From Palsa-504 sp963835775 (GTDB taxonomy: Bacteria; Actinomycetota; Actinomycetes; Streptosporangiales; Streptosporangiaceae): DNA of 64,000 nt. The DNA lies in assembly GCA_963835775.1 (NCBI GenBank), contig CAWIHB010000025.1:595834-659833 (forward strand), written 5' to 3'. Positions 8,521 to 22,279 of the stretch are shown here, piece after piece. Under the pieces are notes generated by a model. That model did not search any database and had not been told where the DNA came from. It saw only the letters and a program-made list of their open reading frames with translations. Each line of letters starts with the position of its first letter. Within the stretch, counting starts at the first letter, position 1. The position numbers and the translations under genes were made by a program.

Positions 8521-9660
8521 TCACCTCAGGTAGCTGCGCGCGATGACCATGCGCTGCACCTCGGACGTTCCCTCGTAGAGTTCGGTGATCTTGGCGTCAC
8601 GGTAATTCCGCTCCACCGGATAGCTTTCGGTGAAACCGTATCCGCCGTGGATCTGGATCGCACGGTCGCACACCCGGGTGGCGATTTCCGAGGCGAACAG
8701 CTTGGCCATCGCCCCTTCCGTGCCGTAGGGGCGGCCCGCGTCCTCGCACCAGGCGGCGCGGTAGGTGAGCAGCCGGGCCGCGTCCAGTTGGGTGGCCATG
8801 TCGGCGATCATCCACTGGATGGCCTGCAAGGCCGCGATCGGCTTGCCGAACTGGACCCGCTCCTTGGCGTAGGCGACCGACGCGTCCAGTGCCGACTGGG
8901 CGATGCCCACGGCCTGGGCGGCGATGCCGATCCGACCGCCGTCGAGCGTCTGCATGGCGATCTTGAAGCCGTCGCCCTCCCCGCCCAGCAGCGCATCCTT
9001 CGGGATGTGGCAGTCGGCGAAGTACAGGGGCGGCGTGCTGGAACCGCGGATCCCCAGCTTGTGCTCGGCCTCGCCGACGGAGAACCCGGGGGTGTCCCGC
9101 TCGACGATGAACGCGCTCATCCCACGCGTCCCCTGCGCCGGGTCGGTCTTGGCGAAGACGATGTAGATCTCGGCGAACGGGGCGTTGGTGATGAAGATCT
9201 TCGACCCGTTGAGGACGTACTCGTCGCCCTTCAGCGTCGCCGTGGTGGTGCCCGCGCCGGCATCTGTTCCCGCGCCGGGCTCGGTCAGGGCGAAAGCCCC
9301 CAGGCGGCGGCCGGACGCCATGTCGTGGAGGTACCGTTCATGCTGAGCGTCGGTGCCGAACTTGTACACCGGGTAGGTGGCCAGGGAGGCGTGCGCCAGC
9401 AGTATGACGGAAGCGGTCGCGCATGCTCTTGCGATTTCCTCCGCCGCGATCATGTAGCTCAGCTGGTCGGCGCCCGCGCCGCCGAACTTCTCCGGGTAGG
9501 GCATGCCCATGATGTTCAGCTCCGCCATCCGCGGTATCAGCTCGGCGGGAAAGCGGTGATCACGGTCGACCTCGGCGGCGATCGGCGCCACCTCGGATTG
9601 GGCGAATTCCCTGACCGCATCGCGGATAAGCTGCTGCTCATCGGTCAACTCGAAGTCCAT
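8521..9660 (-). CDS. Acyl-CoA dehydrogenase
   Basis: A 379-residue flavoenzyme of the short/medium-chain family that oxidises acyl-CoA to 2-enoyl-CoA and passes electrons to Etf. It starts MDFELTDEQQLIRDAVREFA. It carries AFALTEPGAGTDAG (FAD/substrate loop) and the C-terminal QIHGGYGFTESYPVERNYRD, with YEGTSEVQRMVIAR containing the usual catalytic-base glutamate. ATG follows AGGGAGG. It heads the acd-fixABCX operon. A perfect GGGAC-GAAG-GTCCC palindrome lies 190 bp upstream. Confidence 0.95.
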   Translation of the reverse strand: MDFELTDEQQLIRDAVREFAQSEVAPIAAEVDRDHRFPAELIPRMAELNIMGMPYPEKFGGAGADQLSYMIAAEEIARACATASVILLAHASLATYPVYKFGTDAQHERYLHDMASGRRLGAFALTEPGAGTDAGAGTTTATLKGDEYVLNGSKIFITNAPFAEIYIVFAKTDPAQGTRGMSAFIVERDTPGFSVGEAEHKLGIRGSSTPPLYFADCHIPKDALLGGEGDGFKIAMQTLDGGRIGIAAQAVGIAQSALDASVAYAKERVQFGKPIAALQAIQWMIADMATQLDAARLLTYRAAWCEDAGRPYGTEGAMAKLFASEIATRVCDRAIQIHGGYGFTESYPVERNYRDAKITELYEGTSEVQRMVIARSYLR

Positions 9661-9849
9661 GGTAAGGTACCTCCCTGAATATCGGCTGTCCCGGTTAGCG
9701 ATATTCGAGAATTGTATTCTGCCGGGCCTTTGTCGTTAGCGATAGCAGCCGGACCTGAGGCCCTCGGTAATTGCCGCCCGACTGGAAATGACACGGTTGA
9801 TGTCAAATTCATCACTATCGAACCTAGGATGATCGGGCCTGGTCCGGTA

Positions 9850-9863
9850 GGGACGAAGGTCCC
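9850..9863. promoter_or_regulatory. DosR/DevR-like palindrome upstream of acd-fixABCX
   Basis: A perfect palindrome, GGGAC-GAAG-GTCCC, lies in the 220-bp gap between the acyl-CoA dehydrogenase start (9660) and the DHOD-like stop (9881). It is the best match in the window to the 5-4-5 core of the DosR box. The spacing to the ATG leaves room for a promoter. Confidence 0.55.
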
Positions 9864-9880
9864 CGCGTGCGGCACCGGGG

Positions 9881-10878
9881 CTACCCAGGGGAATAGGCCC
9901 TGCTGGCCTGCTGGACGGCGCTGAGGTAGCCATACCGCCCGAAGTCCTGCTGAGGGGTGTCGGCGGCCGGGGCGAGCAGCCCGCGGATTTCGGCCACAGA
10001 GCCGATTGCCTTGCGGTCCATCCAGGCGGTCAGCCCGTCGAGCAGCGCGGTCACGTGGCCGGGGCCGTGCCGCAGCAGCGCCGATGTCGTCATCACCACG
10101 TCGGCGCCGGCCAGCAGGTAGGCGGCGACGTCGTCGGCGGTTTCCACGCCGGTGCTGGCGGCCAGCGAGCAGTGCACCTGATTGCGCAGCCGGGCGATCC
10201 AGGACCGGGGCAGGGTGGCCTCGGCCGGGCTGGACAGCTTGAATCCGGTGCTGACGGTGTAGGTGTCGGGGTTGATGTCGGTCTGCATGAAGCGGTTGAA
10301 CATGACCAGCCCGTCCGCGCCGGCCTGCTCCAGGCGGAGGGCCATGTCGCCGAACGAGCTGAAGTAAGGGGTCAGCTTGACGGCGACGGGGACGCTGACC
10401 GCGGACTTGACCGCGGTCAGGACGTCGATGTACCGCTGTTCGGCGTCACGTCCGGGGATGAGAGGATCGCCGGGCAGGTAGTAGATGTTCAGCTCGATCG
10501 CGACCGCGCCCGCGTCCTGCATGCCGCGGGCGTAATCGGTCCACCCGCCGGGGGTGCTGCCGTTGAGGCTGGCGATCACCGGGACGCCCGTTTTCGCGGC
10601 CCGCTCGATCAGGTCGAGGTACTGGCGGGGCCACGCGCTGGCGTCGGGGTCGACCAGGTAGCTGGCAGCCTCGCCGAAGCTGTCGATGCCGACCTCGGCC
10701 AGGCGTTCGTCCCGGTCGGCTTCGGCCCGGATCTGTTCCTCGAACAGCGACGGCAGCACGACCGCGCCCACGCCCGCCTCGGCGAGGCGCTCGATCCGGT
10801 CGGCGGTCTGGGTCATCGGGCCGGCCGAGGCAACCAGCGGGTTACGCAGGTCCAGGCCCAGGTATCGGCTGGTGAGGT

Positions 10879-10882
<4 letters not shown>
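9881..10882 (-). CDS. Dihydroorotate dehydrogenase-like flavoprotein
   Basis: 333 residues with a TIM-barrel FMN fold: NPLVASAGPMTQ near the N-terminus, VIASLNGSTPGGW, PVAVKLTPYFSSFGDMA (substrate/FMN lysine) and MTTSALLRHGPGH. True DHODs make pyrimidines. Here ATG overlaps the nifJ stop by 4 bp (ATGA), and there are no pyr genes, so I infer a redox accessory of the NifJ/GltD-like set. A similar pairing of DHOD-like proteins with pyruvate:ferredoxin oxidoreductases is known. Substrate unresolved. Confidence 0.85.
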
Positions 10883-14511
<3,629 letters not shown>

Positions 14512-14515
14512 GCGC

Positions 14516-16174
14516 CTACTCCGGGATCATCTCGATGGCGTGGACCGGGCACTGCGCCTGACAGATCCCGCAGCCGGTGCACCGGTCATAGTCGAATTCG
14601 TAGGCGTAGTCCGCCCCGTGCTCGTGGCCCCAGGGACGGCTGGGCCGGATCTTGATGATCGCGTCCTCCGGGCAGGAGCCGAGGCACCCGTCGCATTCGA
14701 AGCAGTTGCCGCACGACAGGCAGCGGGCCGCCTCGTAATGCGCCTGGCCTTCCGTCAGGCCGCCTACCACCTCGGTGAAGTCGTCGACGCGGCCGCCGGG
14801 CTCGCGCTCCGGCTGCTGCCGGCGTGCGGCGTCGGTGAAATACCACGGGTGCAGCCGGTCGAAGGTGGCCTGATCCCCCCCGGGCCGCGCCAGCGCAAGC
14901 CCGCCGCTCAGGTACGCGTCGATGAACCGGGCCGCCTTCTTGCCGTGGCCCACGCCGACCGTGACCGTCCGCTCGGCCGGCACCATGTCCCCGCCGGCGA
15001 ACACGCCCGGGCTGCCCGTCATCATCTCCGGGGACACCACGACGGTCCCGTCCCGCTGGAATTCCACGCCGGATACCTGCCGCAGGAACGCGGTATCGGC
15101 GTCCTGCCCCACCGCCATGATGATCGTGTCGGCGGCCAGCGTCTCCAGCCGCCCGGTCGGCTTCGGCCACCCGTCGGCGTCCAGTTCCATGACCTCGACG
15201 GTCAGTTCGGGCCCCTCGAACGCGGTGATGGTGCGCAGCCAGTTGATCCGCACGCCCTCCCGCTCGGCGTCCGTGGCCTCATCCTCGTGCGCGGGCATCC
15301 GCTCCCGGTTGCGCCGGTAGACGATCATCGTGTCCTGGGCGCCGAGCCGGCGGGCGACCCGGGCCGCGTCCATCGCCGTGTTACCGCCGCCGTACACCGC
15401 CACCCGGCGGCCGACCACCGGGCGGGTGCCGCCCGCGACATCCCGCAGGAAATCCACCGCGTCGATGATCCGGCTCGCGTCCCGGGCCGGGATGTCCACG
15501 TGCTTGGACAGGTGCGCCCCGACCGCGACGAACACCGCGTCGAACCGCCCCTCGGCACGCTCGGCGGCCAGGTCGGTGACCCGGTGACCGCAGGTCAGCT
15601 GGACGCCGAGCACTCCGAGCCGGGCCAGTTCGCCAGCCAGCACGTCGCGGGGCAGCCGGTAGGCGGGAATGCCGTAGCGCATCATCCCGCCCGGCTCCGG
15701 GCTAGCGTCACGGATCTCCACCTCGTGACCCCGGCGGGCCAGGTGATAGGCCGCGGACAGCCCGCTCGGCCCCGCCCCGACCACAAGCACCCGCTTGCCC
15801 GTCCACCGCGGCGGCCGGTCGAACTGCCAGTCCCGTTCGAGCGCGAGGTCGCCGAGAAACCGCTCGACCGAGTGGATCGAGACCGAGCTGTCGAGCTCGG
15901 CCCGGTTGCACGAGGTCTCGCACGGGTGGTAGCAGACGCGGCCGTGGATGGCAGGCAGCGGGTTGTCGGCGGTCAGCTCCCGCCAGGCCCGCTCGTGCTC
16001 GCCGGCCTGCATGGCGGCCAGCCAGGCCTGGATGTTCTCCCCGGCCGGGCAGCCCGCGTTGCACGGCGGGAGCAGGTCCAGGTAGACGGGTTTGCGGGTC
16101 CGATCCGGCCCGCCTAGCGAGGCCCCGTGCAGCAGGTCCGGCAGCGGCGTCAGATCACCCGGCGAGTGGCTCAT
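14516..16174 (-). CDS. GltD-like NAD(P)-dependent flavoprotein with C-terminal ferredoxin domain
   Basis: 552 residues. I start at ATG 16174 (MSHSPGDL) because AGAGAGGG precedes it; longer frames run into the upstream gene. Layout: N-terminal cysteine cluster (PCNAGCPAGENI, CYHPCETSCNR), FAD Rossmann motif VLVVGAGPSGLSAAYHLARR, second nucleotide-binding motif VAVYGGGNTAMDAARVARRLG, and C-terminal GVFAGGDMV. A two-cluster 4Fe-4S tail follows (CLSCGNCFECDGC and CTGCGICQAQCPVHA). It resembles the glutamate-synthase small subunit, but there is no gltB. Operon position before nifJ suggests electron exchange between NAD(P)H and ferredoxin. Confidence 0.85.
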   Translation of the reverse strand: MSHSPGDLTPLPDLLHGASLGGPDRTRKPVYLDLLPPCNAGCPAGENIQAWLAAMQAGEHERAWRELTADNPLPAIHGRVCYHPCETSCNRAELDSSVSIHSVERFLGDLALERDWQFDRPPRWTGKRVLVVGAGPSGLSAAYHLARRGHEVEIRDASPEPGGMMRYGIPAYRLPRDVLAGELARLGVLGVQLTCGHRVTDLAAERAEGRFDAVFVAVGAHLSKHVDIPARDASRIIDAVDFLRDVAGGTRPVVGRRVAVYGGGNTAMDAARVARRLGAQDTMIVYRRNRERMPAHEDEATDAEREGVRINWLRTITAFEGPELTVEVMELDADGWPKPTGRLETLAADTIIMAVGQDADTAFLRQVSGVEFQRDGTVVVSPEMMTGSPGVFAGGDMVPAERTVTVGVGHGKKAARFIDAYLSGGLALARPGGDQATFDRLHPWYFTDAARRQQPEREPGGRVDDFTEVVGGLTEGQAHYEAARCLSCGNCFECDGCLGSCPEDAIIKIRPSRPWGHEHGADYAYEFDYDRCTGCGICQAQCPVHAIEMIPE

Positions 16175-16203
16175 CGGTGTGCGGCCCTCTCTTCGTCGAT
16201 CGA

Positions 16204-18763
<2,560 letters not shown>

Positions 18764-18767
18764 CGGC

Positions 18768-20300
18768 TTAACCCTCGAGACCAGGCCGGAACAGGGTACC
18801 GGCCGTGGCGTATTCGGCCAGCAGGGGTGCCGGGGTGAAGGCCGGATCACCGGTGGCGGCGTGCATCGCGTCCAGGACGGCGACGACGTTCGCGGCGCCG
18901 ACTTCGTCGAGCAACTGAAGCGGCCCCCGGGGGTAGCCGCAGCCGAGCATCATCGCGGTGTCGATGTCGGCGGCGCTGGCATAACCGTCCTGGACCATGC
19001 GGACCGCATCGTTGAACTGCGCGTAGGCGAGCGCCTCGACCAGGAAGCCAGGCCGGTCCCTGGAGATGACCGCCTTCAGCCGGATCCTAGCCGCGAGCGC
19101 CGCCGCCTTGGCGCCCGTGCCCGCCGCGGTCACATCGGGCAGGACCAGCTCAGCGAGCCTCAGCTTGCCGGTAAGTGTCTCAATGATGTGGACACCGACC
19201 ACATCGGCCGGGTGGCCTGCGGCCAGGGCCGCGTCCAGGACCCGGTGGCGCGGGTCTGCCGCCACGATGACCAGGCCGGTCTGGTCGGATGGCTGCGGCA
19301 CGACGCTGATGCCGGCCGCGCTGATCGCGGCGGCCAGTTCGTCCAGCAGGCCGGCGGAGTCCCTGATCACCGCGACCGCAACGGGAACAGGCGCCCGCTC
19401 GTGGTCAGCAGCGGTGCTTTGCCTCCGGTAGTCATAGAACCCGCGCGCGCTCTTGCGGCCGAATAGCCTGGCGTCGCACAGCTTGCGCAGCAGGGGCGCG
19501 TGTACGTACCGGGTACCGCCGAACTCATCGTGAAGCGTCTCGAGGACCGCCAGGCACGTGTCCAGGCCGATCAGGTCGAGCAGGGTCAGCGGCCCCATGG
19601 GCAGGCCGAGTCCCACAGCGGCCGCCTCGTCGATGTCCTCCCGCGTGGCCTGCGCCGTTTCCAGCAGGTGTACCGCGTGGTTGAGATAGGGCACCAGCAG
19701 CGCGTTCACGATGAACCCGGCCCGGTCACTGGCCCCCACCGGGGTCTTGCCCAGGTCACGAGCCAGCAAGGTCAGTGTCTCGGCGATCTCCGGCGGGGTG
19801 AGCACGGTCGAGATCACCTCGACCAGCTTCATGACCGGGGCGGGATTGAAGAAGTGCAGCCCCGCCACCCGGGCCGGATACCGCGTGCCGCCCGCGATCC
19901 GCGTGATCGAGAGCGATGAGGTATTGGTGGCCAGGATCGCATCGGGCCGGCAGGCCTCGTCCAGCTGGGCGAACAGGGTCTTCTTGAGCTCCATGCGTTC
20001 CGGGATGGCCTCTATCACCAGGTCGGCGCCGGCTACTCCGGCCGCGACATCGTCAGTGGGCGTGATCCGGGCGAGTATCTCGTCCCGCGCCGTCTCGGTG
20101 AGCTTTCCCCGGCTGACCGCCCGGTCCAGGGAGGCGTGCAGCCGGGCCAGGCCCGCCTCGAGGAAGCTCTGGTTGATCTCGATCGCGTCGACTCGGCGGC
20201 CGCTGCGGGCCATCAGCTCGGCGATGCCCGAGCCCATCAGGCCGAGCCCGATCACCGCCACCTCGCGGATGTCACCCGGCTGGATCACGCTGCTGGTCAT
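18768..20300 (-). CDS. 3-hydroxyacyl-CoA dehydrogenase, double-domain
   Basis: 510 residues from ATG 20300 (MTSSVIQPGDIREV), chosen for its AGAGG ribosome site; a longer frame reaches into a hairpin. The N-terminal NAD domain has VAVIGLGLMGSGIA; the catalytic histidine is in GLHFFNPAPVMKLVEV. A first 3HCDH C-domain (GLGLPMGPLTLLDLIGLD) is followed by a second copy (CGYPRGPLQLLDEVGAAN). It interconverts 3-hydroxyacyl- and 3-oxoacyl-CoA with NAD, as PaaH/FadB-type enzymes do. The glycogen phosphorylase GTG is 4 bp downstream, so the two are probably cotranscribed. Confidence 0.93.
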   Translation of the reverse strand: MTSSVIQPGDIREVAVIGLGLMGSGIAELMARSGRRVDAIEINQSFLEAGLARLHASLDRAVSRGKLTETARDEILARITPTDDVAAGVAGADLVIEAIPERMELKKTLFAQLDEACRPDAILATNTSSLSITRIAGGTRYPARVAGLHFFNPAPVMKLVEVISTVLTPPEIAETLTLLARDLGKTPVGASDRAGFIVNALLVPYLNHAVHLLETAQATREDIDEAAAVGLGLPMGPLTLLDLIGLDTCLAVLETLHDEFGGTRYVHAPLLRKLCDARLFGRKSARGFYDYRRQSTAADHERAPVPVAVAVIRDSAGLLDELAAAISAAGISVVPQPSDQTGLVIVAADPRHRVLDAALAAGHPADVVGVHIIETLTGKLRLAELVLPDVTAAGTGAKAAALAARIRLKAVISRDRPGFLVEALAYAQFNDAVRMVQDGYASAADIDTAMMLGCGYPRGPLQLLDEVGAANVVAVLDAMHAATGDPAFTPAPLLAEYATAGTLFRPGLEG

Positions 20301-20377
20301 CTGTGTTACGCCTCTCGTCTTCGTCTTACTGTCGCGCGGCCCGCTCGGGGGCATCCGCGTGGCCCGGACCAGACGAA

Positions 20378-20413
20378 GAGTCTTCGGTCCCGCCTGGGCG
20401 GGACCGAAGACTC
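20378..20413. promoter_or_regulatory. 17-bp perfect inverted repeat
   Basis: Arms 20378-20394 and 20397-20413 are exact reverse complements around a TG centre. It sits 78 bp upstream of the 3-hydroxyacyl-CoA dehydrogenase and 158 bp past the reductase stop, so a terminator for the reductase gene is one reading. The arms also contain GAGTC-TTCG-GTCCC and its mirror, degenerate versions of the operator palindrome, with starts 22 bp apart as upstream of phaC. A DNA-binding site is the alternative. Confidence 0.55.
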
Positions 20414-20500
20414 CGCGCACTTGACCCACTCGGCTGACGAACGCTGGCCCAATGTGACGCTGATCATTCGCCTCATTCGCCGCTTCGCCAGACGGTTACG

Positions 20501-20570
20501 TCAGCACCGTATCTTCAGCACCGTATCGTCAGCACAGTGTTTTCAGCACAGTGTTTTCAGCACAGTGTTT
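20501..20570. repeat. Five tandem 14-bp repeats abutting the reductase stop codon
   Basis: Units begin at 20501, 20515, 20529, 20543 and 20557. The first two read TCAGCACCGTATCK and the last three TCAGCACAGTGTTT. The TCA of a partial sixth copy is the TGA stop (minus strand) of the gene ending at 20571. The repeat thus makes up the start of that gene's 3' untranslated region. Confidence 0.9.
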
Positions 20571-21323
20571 TCAGCAGAGGGGGCCGCCCGCCACGTAGAT
20601 GACCTGGCCGGAGACAAAGCCCGCGTCCTCGCCGACCAGGAAGGAGATGGCGGCCGCCACATCGGCTGGCTGGCCGACCCGGTTTACCGGTATCTGCTTC
20701 TTGTAGGTCTCGACGAGATCCTCGAACGACATCTTCAGGCTGGTGGCCATGGCCGCGGTCATGTCGGTGGCGATGAAGTGGGGAGCGACCGCGTTCGCGG
20801 TGATCCCGAACTTGCCCAGTTCCTTGGCCAGCGTCTTGGTGAAGCCCTCAATGCCGGCCTTGGTGGCGGAGTAGTTGGCCTGCCCACGATTGCCGAGCCC
20901 TGAGGACGACGAGATGTTGACGATCCGTCCCCATTTCTGCTCGGACATGTACTTCTGCACGGCCCTGGTCATCAGGAACGGGCCGCGCAGGTTGACGGCG
21001 ATCACCGAGTCCCACTGCTCGTCGCTCATCTTGAACAGCATGGCGTCGCGGGTTATCCCGGCGTTATTGACCAGCACCGTCGGCGCGCCGAGCTCAGCGG
21101 CCACCCGCTCGACCGCGGCGTTCACCTGATCGGTCTTGCTGACGTCGGCGCCGACCGCGAGCGCGCGCCCGCCGGCATTCTCGATCTCTTTCACGATCTT
21201 CGCGCATTCGTCCTCGCTGAGGTCAAGGACCGCCACGGCCATGCCGTCTGCGGCCAGCCTGATAGCCGTCCCGGCACCAATGCCGCGGGCTGCTCCCGTT
21301 ACGATCGCGGTCTTCTGAGTCAC
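20571..21323 (-). CDS. SDR reductase, acetoacetyl-CoA reductase / FabG type
   Basis: A 250-residue classical short-chain dehydrogenase. It has NADP-binding TGAARGIGAG near residue 9, NNAGITRDAMLFKM, the SxnYxxxK triad in NISSSSGLGNRGQANYSATK, and the terminal GQVIYVAGG. Length and motifs fit FabG or PhaB equally. With thiolase and PhaC in the same block, and an operator-like palindrome upstream, reduction of acetoacetyl-CoA to (R)-3-hydroxybutyryl-CoA is the favoured role. GTG start after AAGGAGAA. The stop lies inside a 14-bp tandem repeat. Confidence 0.88.
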   Translation of the reverse strand: MTQKTAIVTGAARGIGAGTAIRLAADGMAVAVLDLSEDECAKIVKEIENAGGRALAVGADVSKTDQVNAAVERVAAELGAPTVLVNNAGITRDAMLFKMSDEQWDSVIAVNLRGPFLMTRAVQKYMSEQKWGRIVNISSSSGLGNRGQANYSATKAGIEGFTKTLAKELGKFGITANAVAPHFIATDMTAAMATSLKMSFEDLVETYKKQIPVNRVGQPADVAAAISFLVGEDAGFVSGQVIYVAGGPLC

Positions 21324-21436
21324 TGGACTTCTCCTTCGTCCGAACCGGCCGTGGCCCTCGGGTAGGTAAGACTTCCTGAGCTCGCGGCGTTGTTTCAGTC
21401 CGTATCCTTCGTATGCCGACGACTCCTCACCGGCTA

Positions 21437-21450
21437 GTGACTTTGGTCCC
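21437..21450. promoter_or_regulatory. DosR/DevR-like palindrome upstream of the SDR reductase
   Basis: GTGAC-TTTG-GTCCC, one mismatch from the GGGAC-N4-GTCCC core, 114 bp upstream of the GTG start. The TTTG centre is closer to the TWWA of the mycobacterial consensus than the other copies. Confidence 0.4.
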
Positions 21451-21523
21451 CGCCTGGCCAGTCCTTGGGGCCCTGAGGTCGCGGCTACTCAGTTCATGGC
21501 GGGCGAGTGACCACTCATGCGCC

Positions 21524-22192
21524 TCATCCGAGCCGCCGGCGAACCTGAGCGAGCGTGTTCGCCCGCTCACCGAAACTCCAGGTCAGACCGGTCGCGACAG
21601 TTTGATCGGTGCACCATGTGCTGAAGACGGCGAATGCCTGCATCGCAGTTTGCTGAGCGAGGTGCCTATCGTGCTTGGTAGTGACGTACTGGTCGGCGAG
21701 CTTGCCCAGGTCACGCCACATCGGCTGAGTGCGGTTACCGTGGCCGTCGAGGAACCTTAGCGGTACCGGTCCGAGCCGGGCTTCGATGTGACGCCGCAAT
21801 ACCCGACCGCCCAGGGTTGCCCCTTCGGTCACGTACAGAGTTCCCCACACCGCGCCGGGACTGGAGAGCGCGGGCAGCCCGGCCGCTTCGCGAAGTGGCG
21901 CGACGGACACACCAAGATCGGTCAGGTCCGCGGCCAGTGCACCTAGGCGCTGCCGCGCCGACCAACCGACCGCTGACGGCAGTTCCTGGTGGCCCAGCAG
22001 CCGCTCCATGGGTGCCTGGAAACCCCAGAGCACGCATAGCAATGCCGCATACCTGGCGAGAGTGTCTGGCTGCGCCAGCGGCGCCAGGCTCACCTCAGCT
22101 CGCGCATGCGCAGCATGCGTGGACTCCCGTAGCTGTCCCCAGAGGAGCCCGCGCCGAGGTCCCTGCGTCACCGCACTATCGTAACCAGGCAC
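21524..22192 (-). CDS. Heme oxygenase-like protein (biliverdin supply)
   Basis: 222 residues of the helical bacterial heme-oxygenase fold. LRESTHAAHARAEV carries the probable proximal heme histidine, and GTLYVTEGATLGGRVL is the distal-helix region with a conserved glycine pair. It opens heme to biliverdin IXa, iron and CO. It is divergent from a bacteriophytochrome 87 bp away, the usual BphO/BphP pairing, and would provide the chromophore. GTG 22192 is the longest start; an internal GTG about 7 codons later, after TACGAT, is also possible. Confidence 0.85.
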   Translation of the reverse strand: MPGYDSAVTQGPRRGLLWGQLRESTHAAHARAEVSLAPLAQPDTLARYAALLCVLWGFQAPMERLLGHQELPSAVGWSARQRLGALAADLTDLGVSVAPLREAAGLPALSSPGAVWGTLYVTEGATLGGRVLRRHIEARLGPVPLRFLDGHGNRTQPMWRDLGKLADQYVTTKHDRHLAQQTAMQAFAVFSTWCTDQTVATGLTWSFGERANTLAQVRRRLG

Positions 22193-22279
22193 GTCGGCCT
22201 ACAGTATCGCTAAATTAGCCTGTCCTAAGAACGTCTGCGCTTTGGAGCCGAGGCTGGGCCTGGCGGTGCGGGAGGCAGC

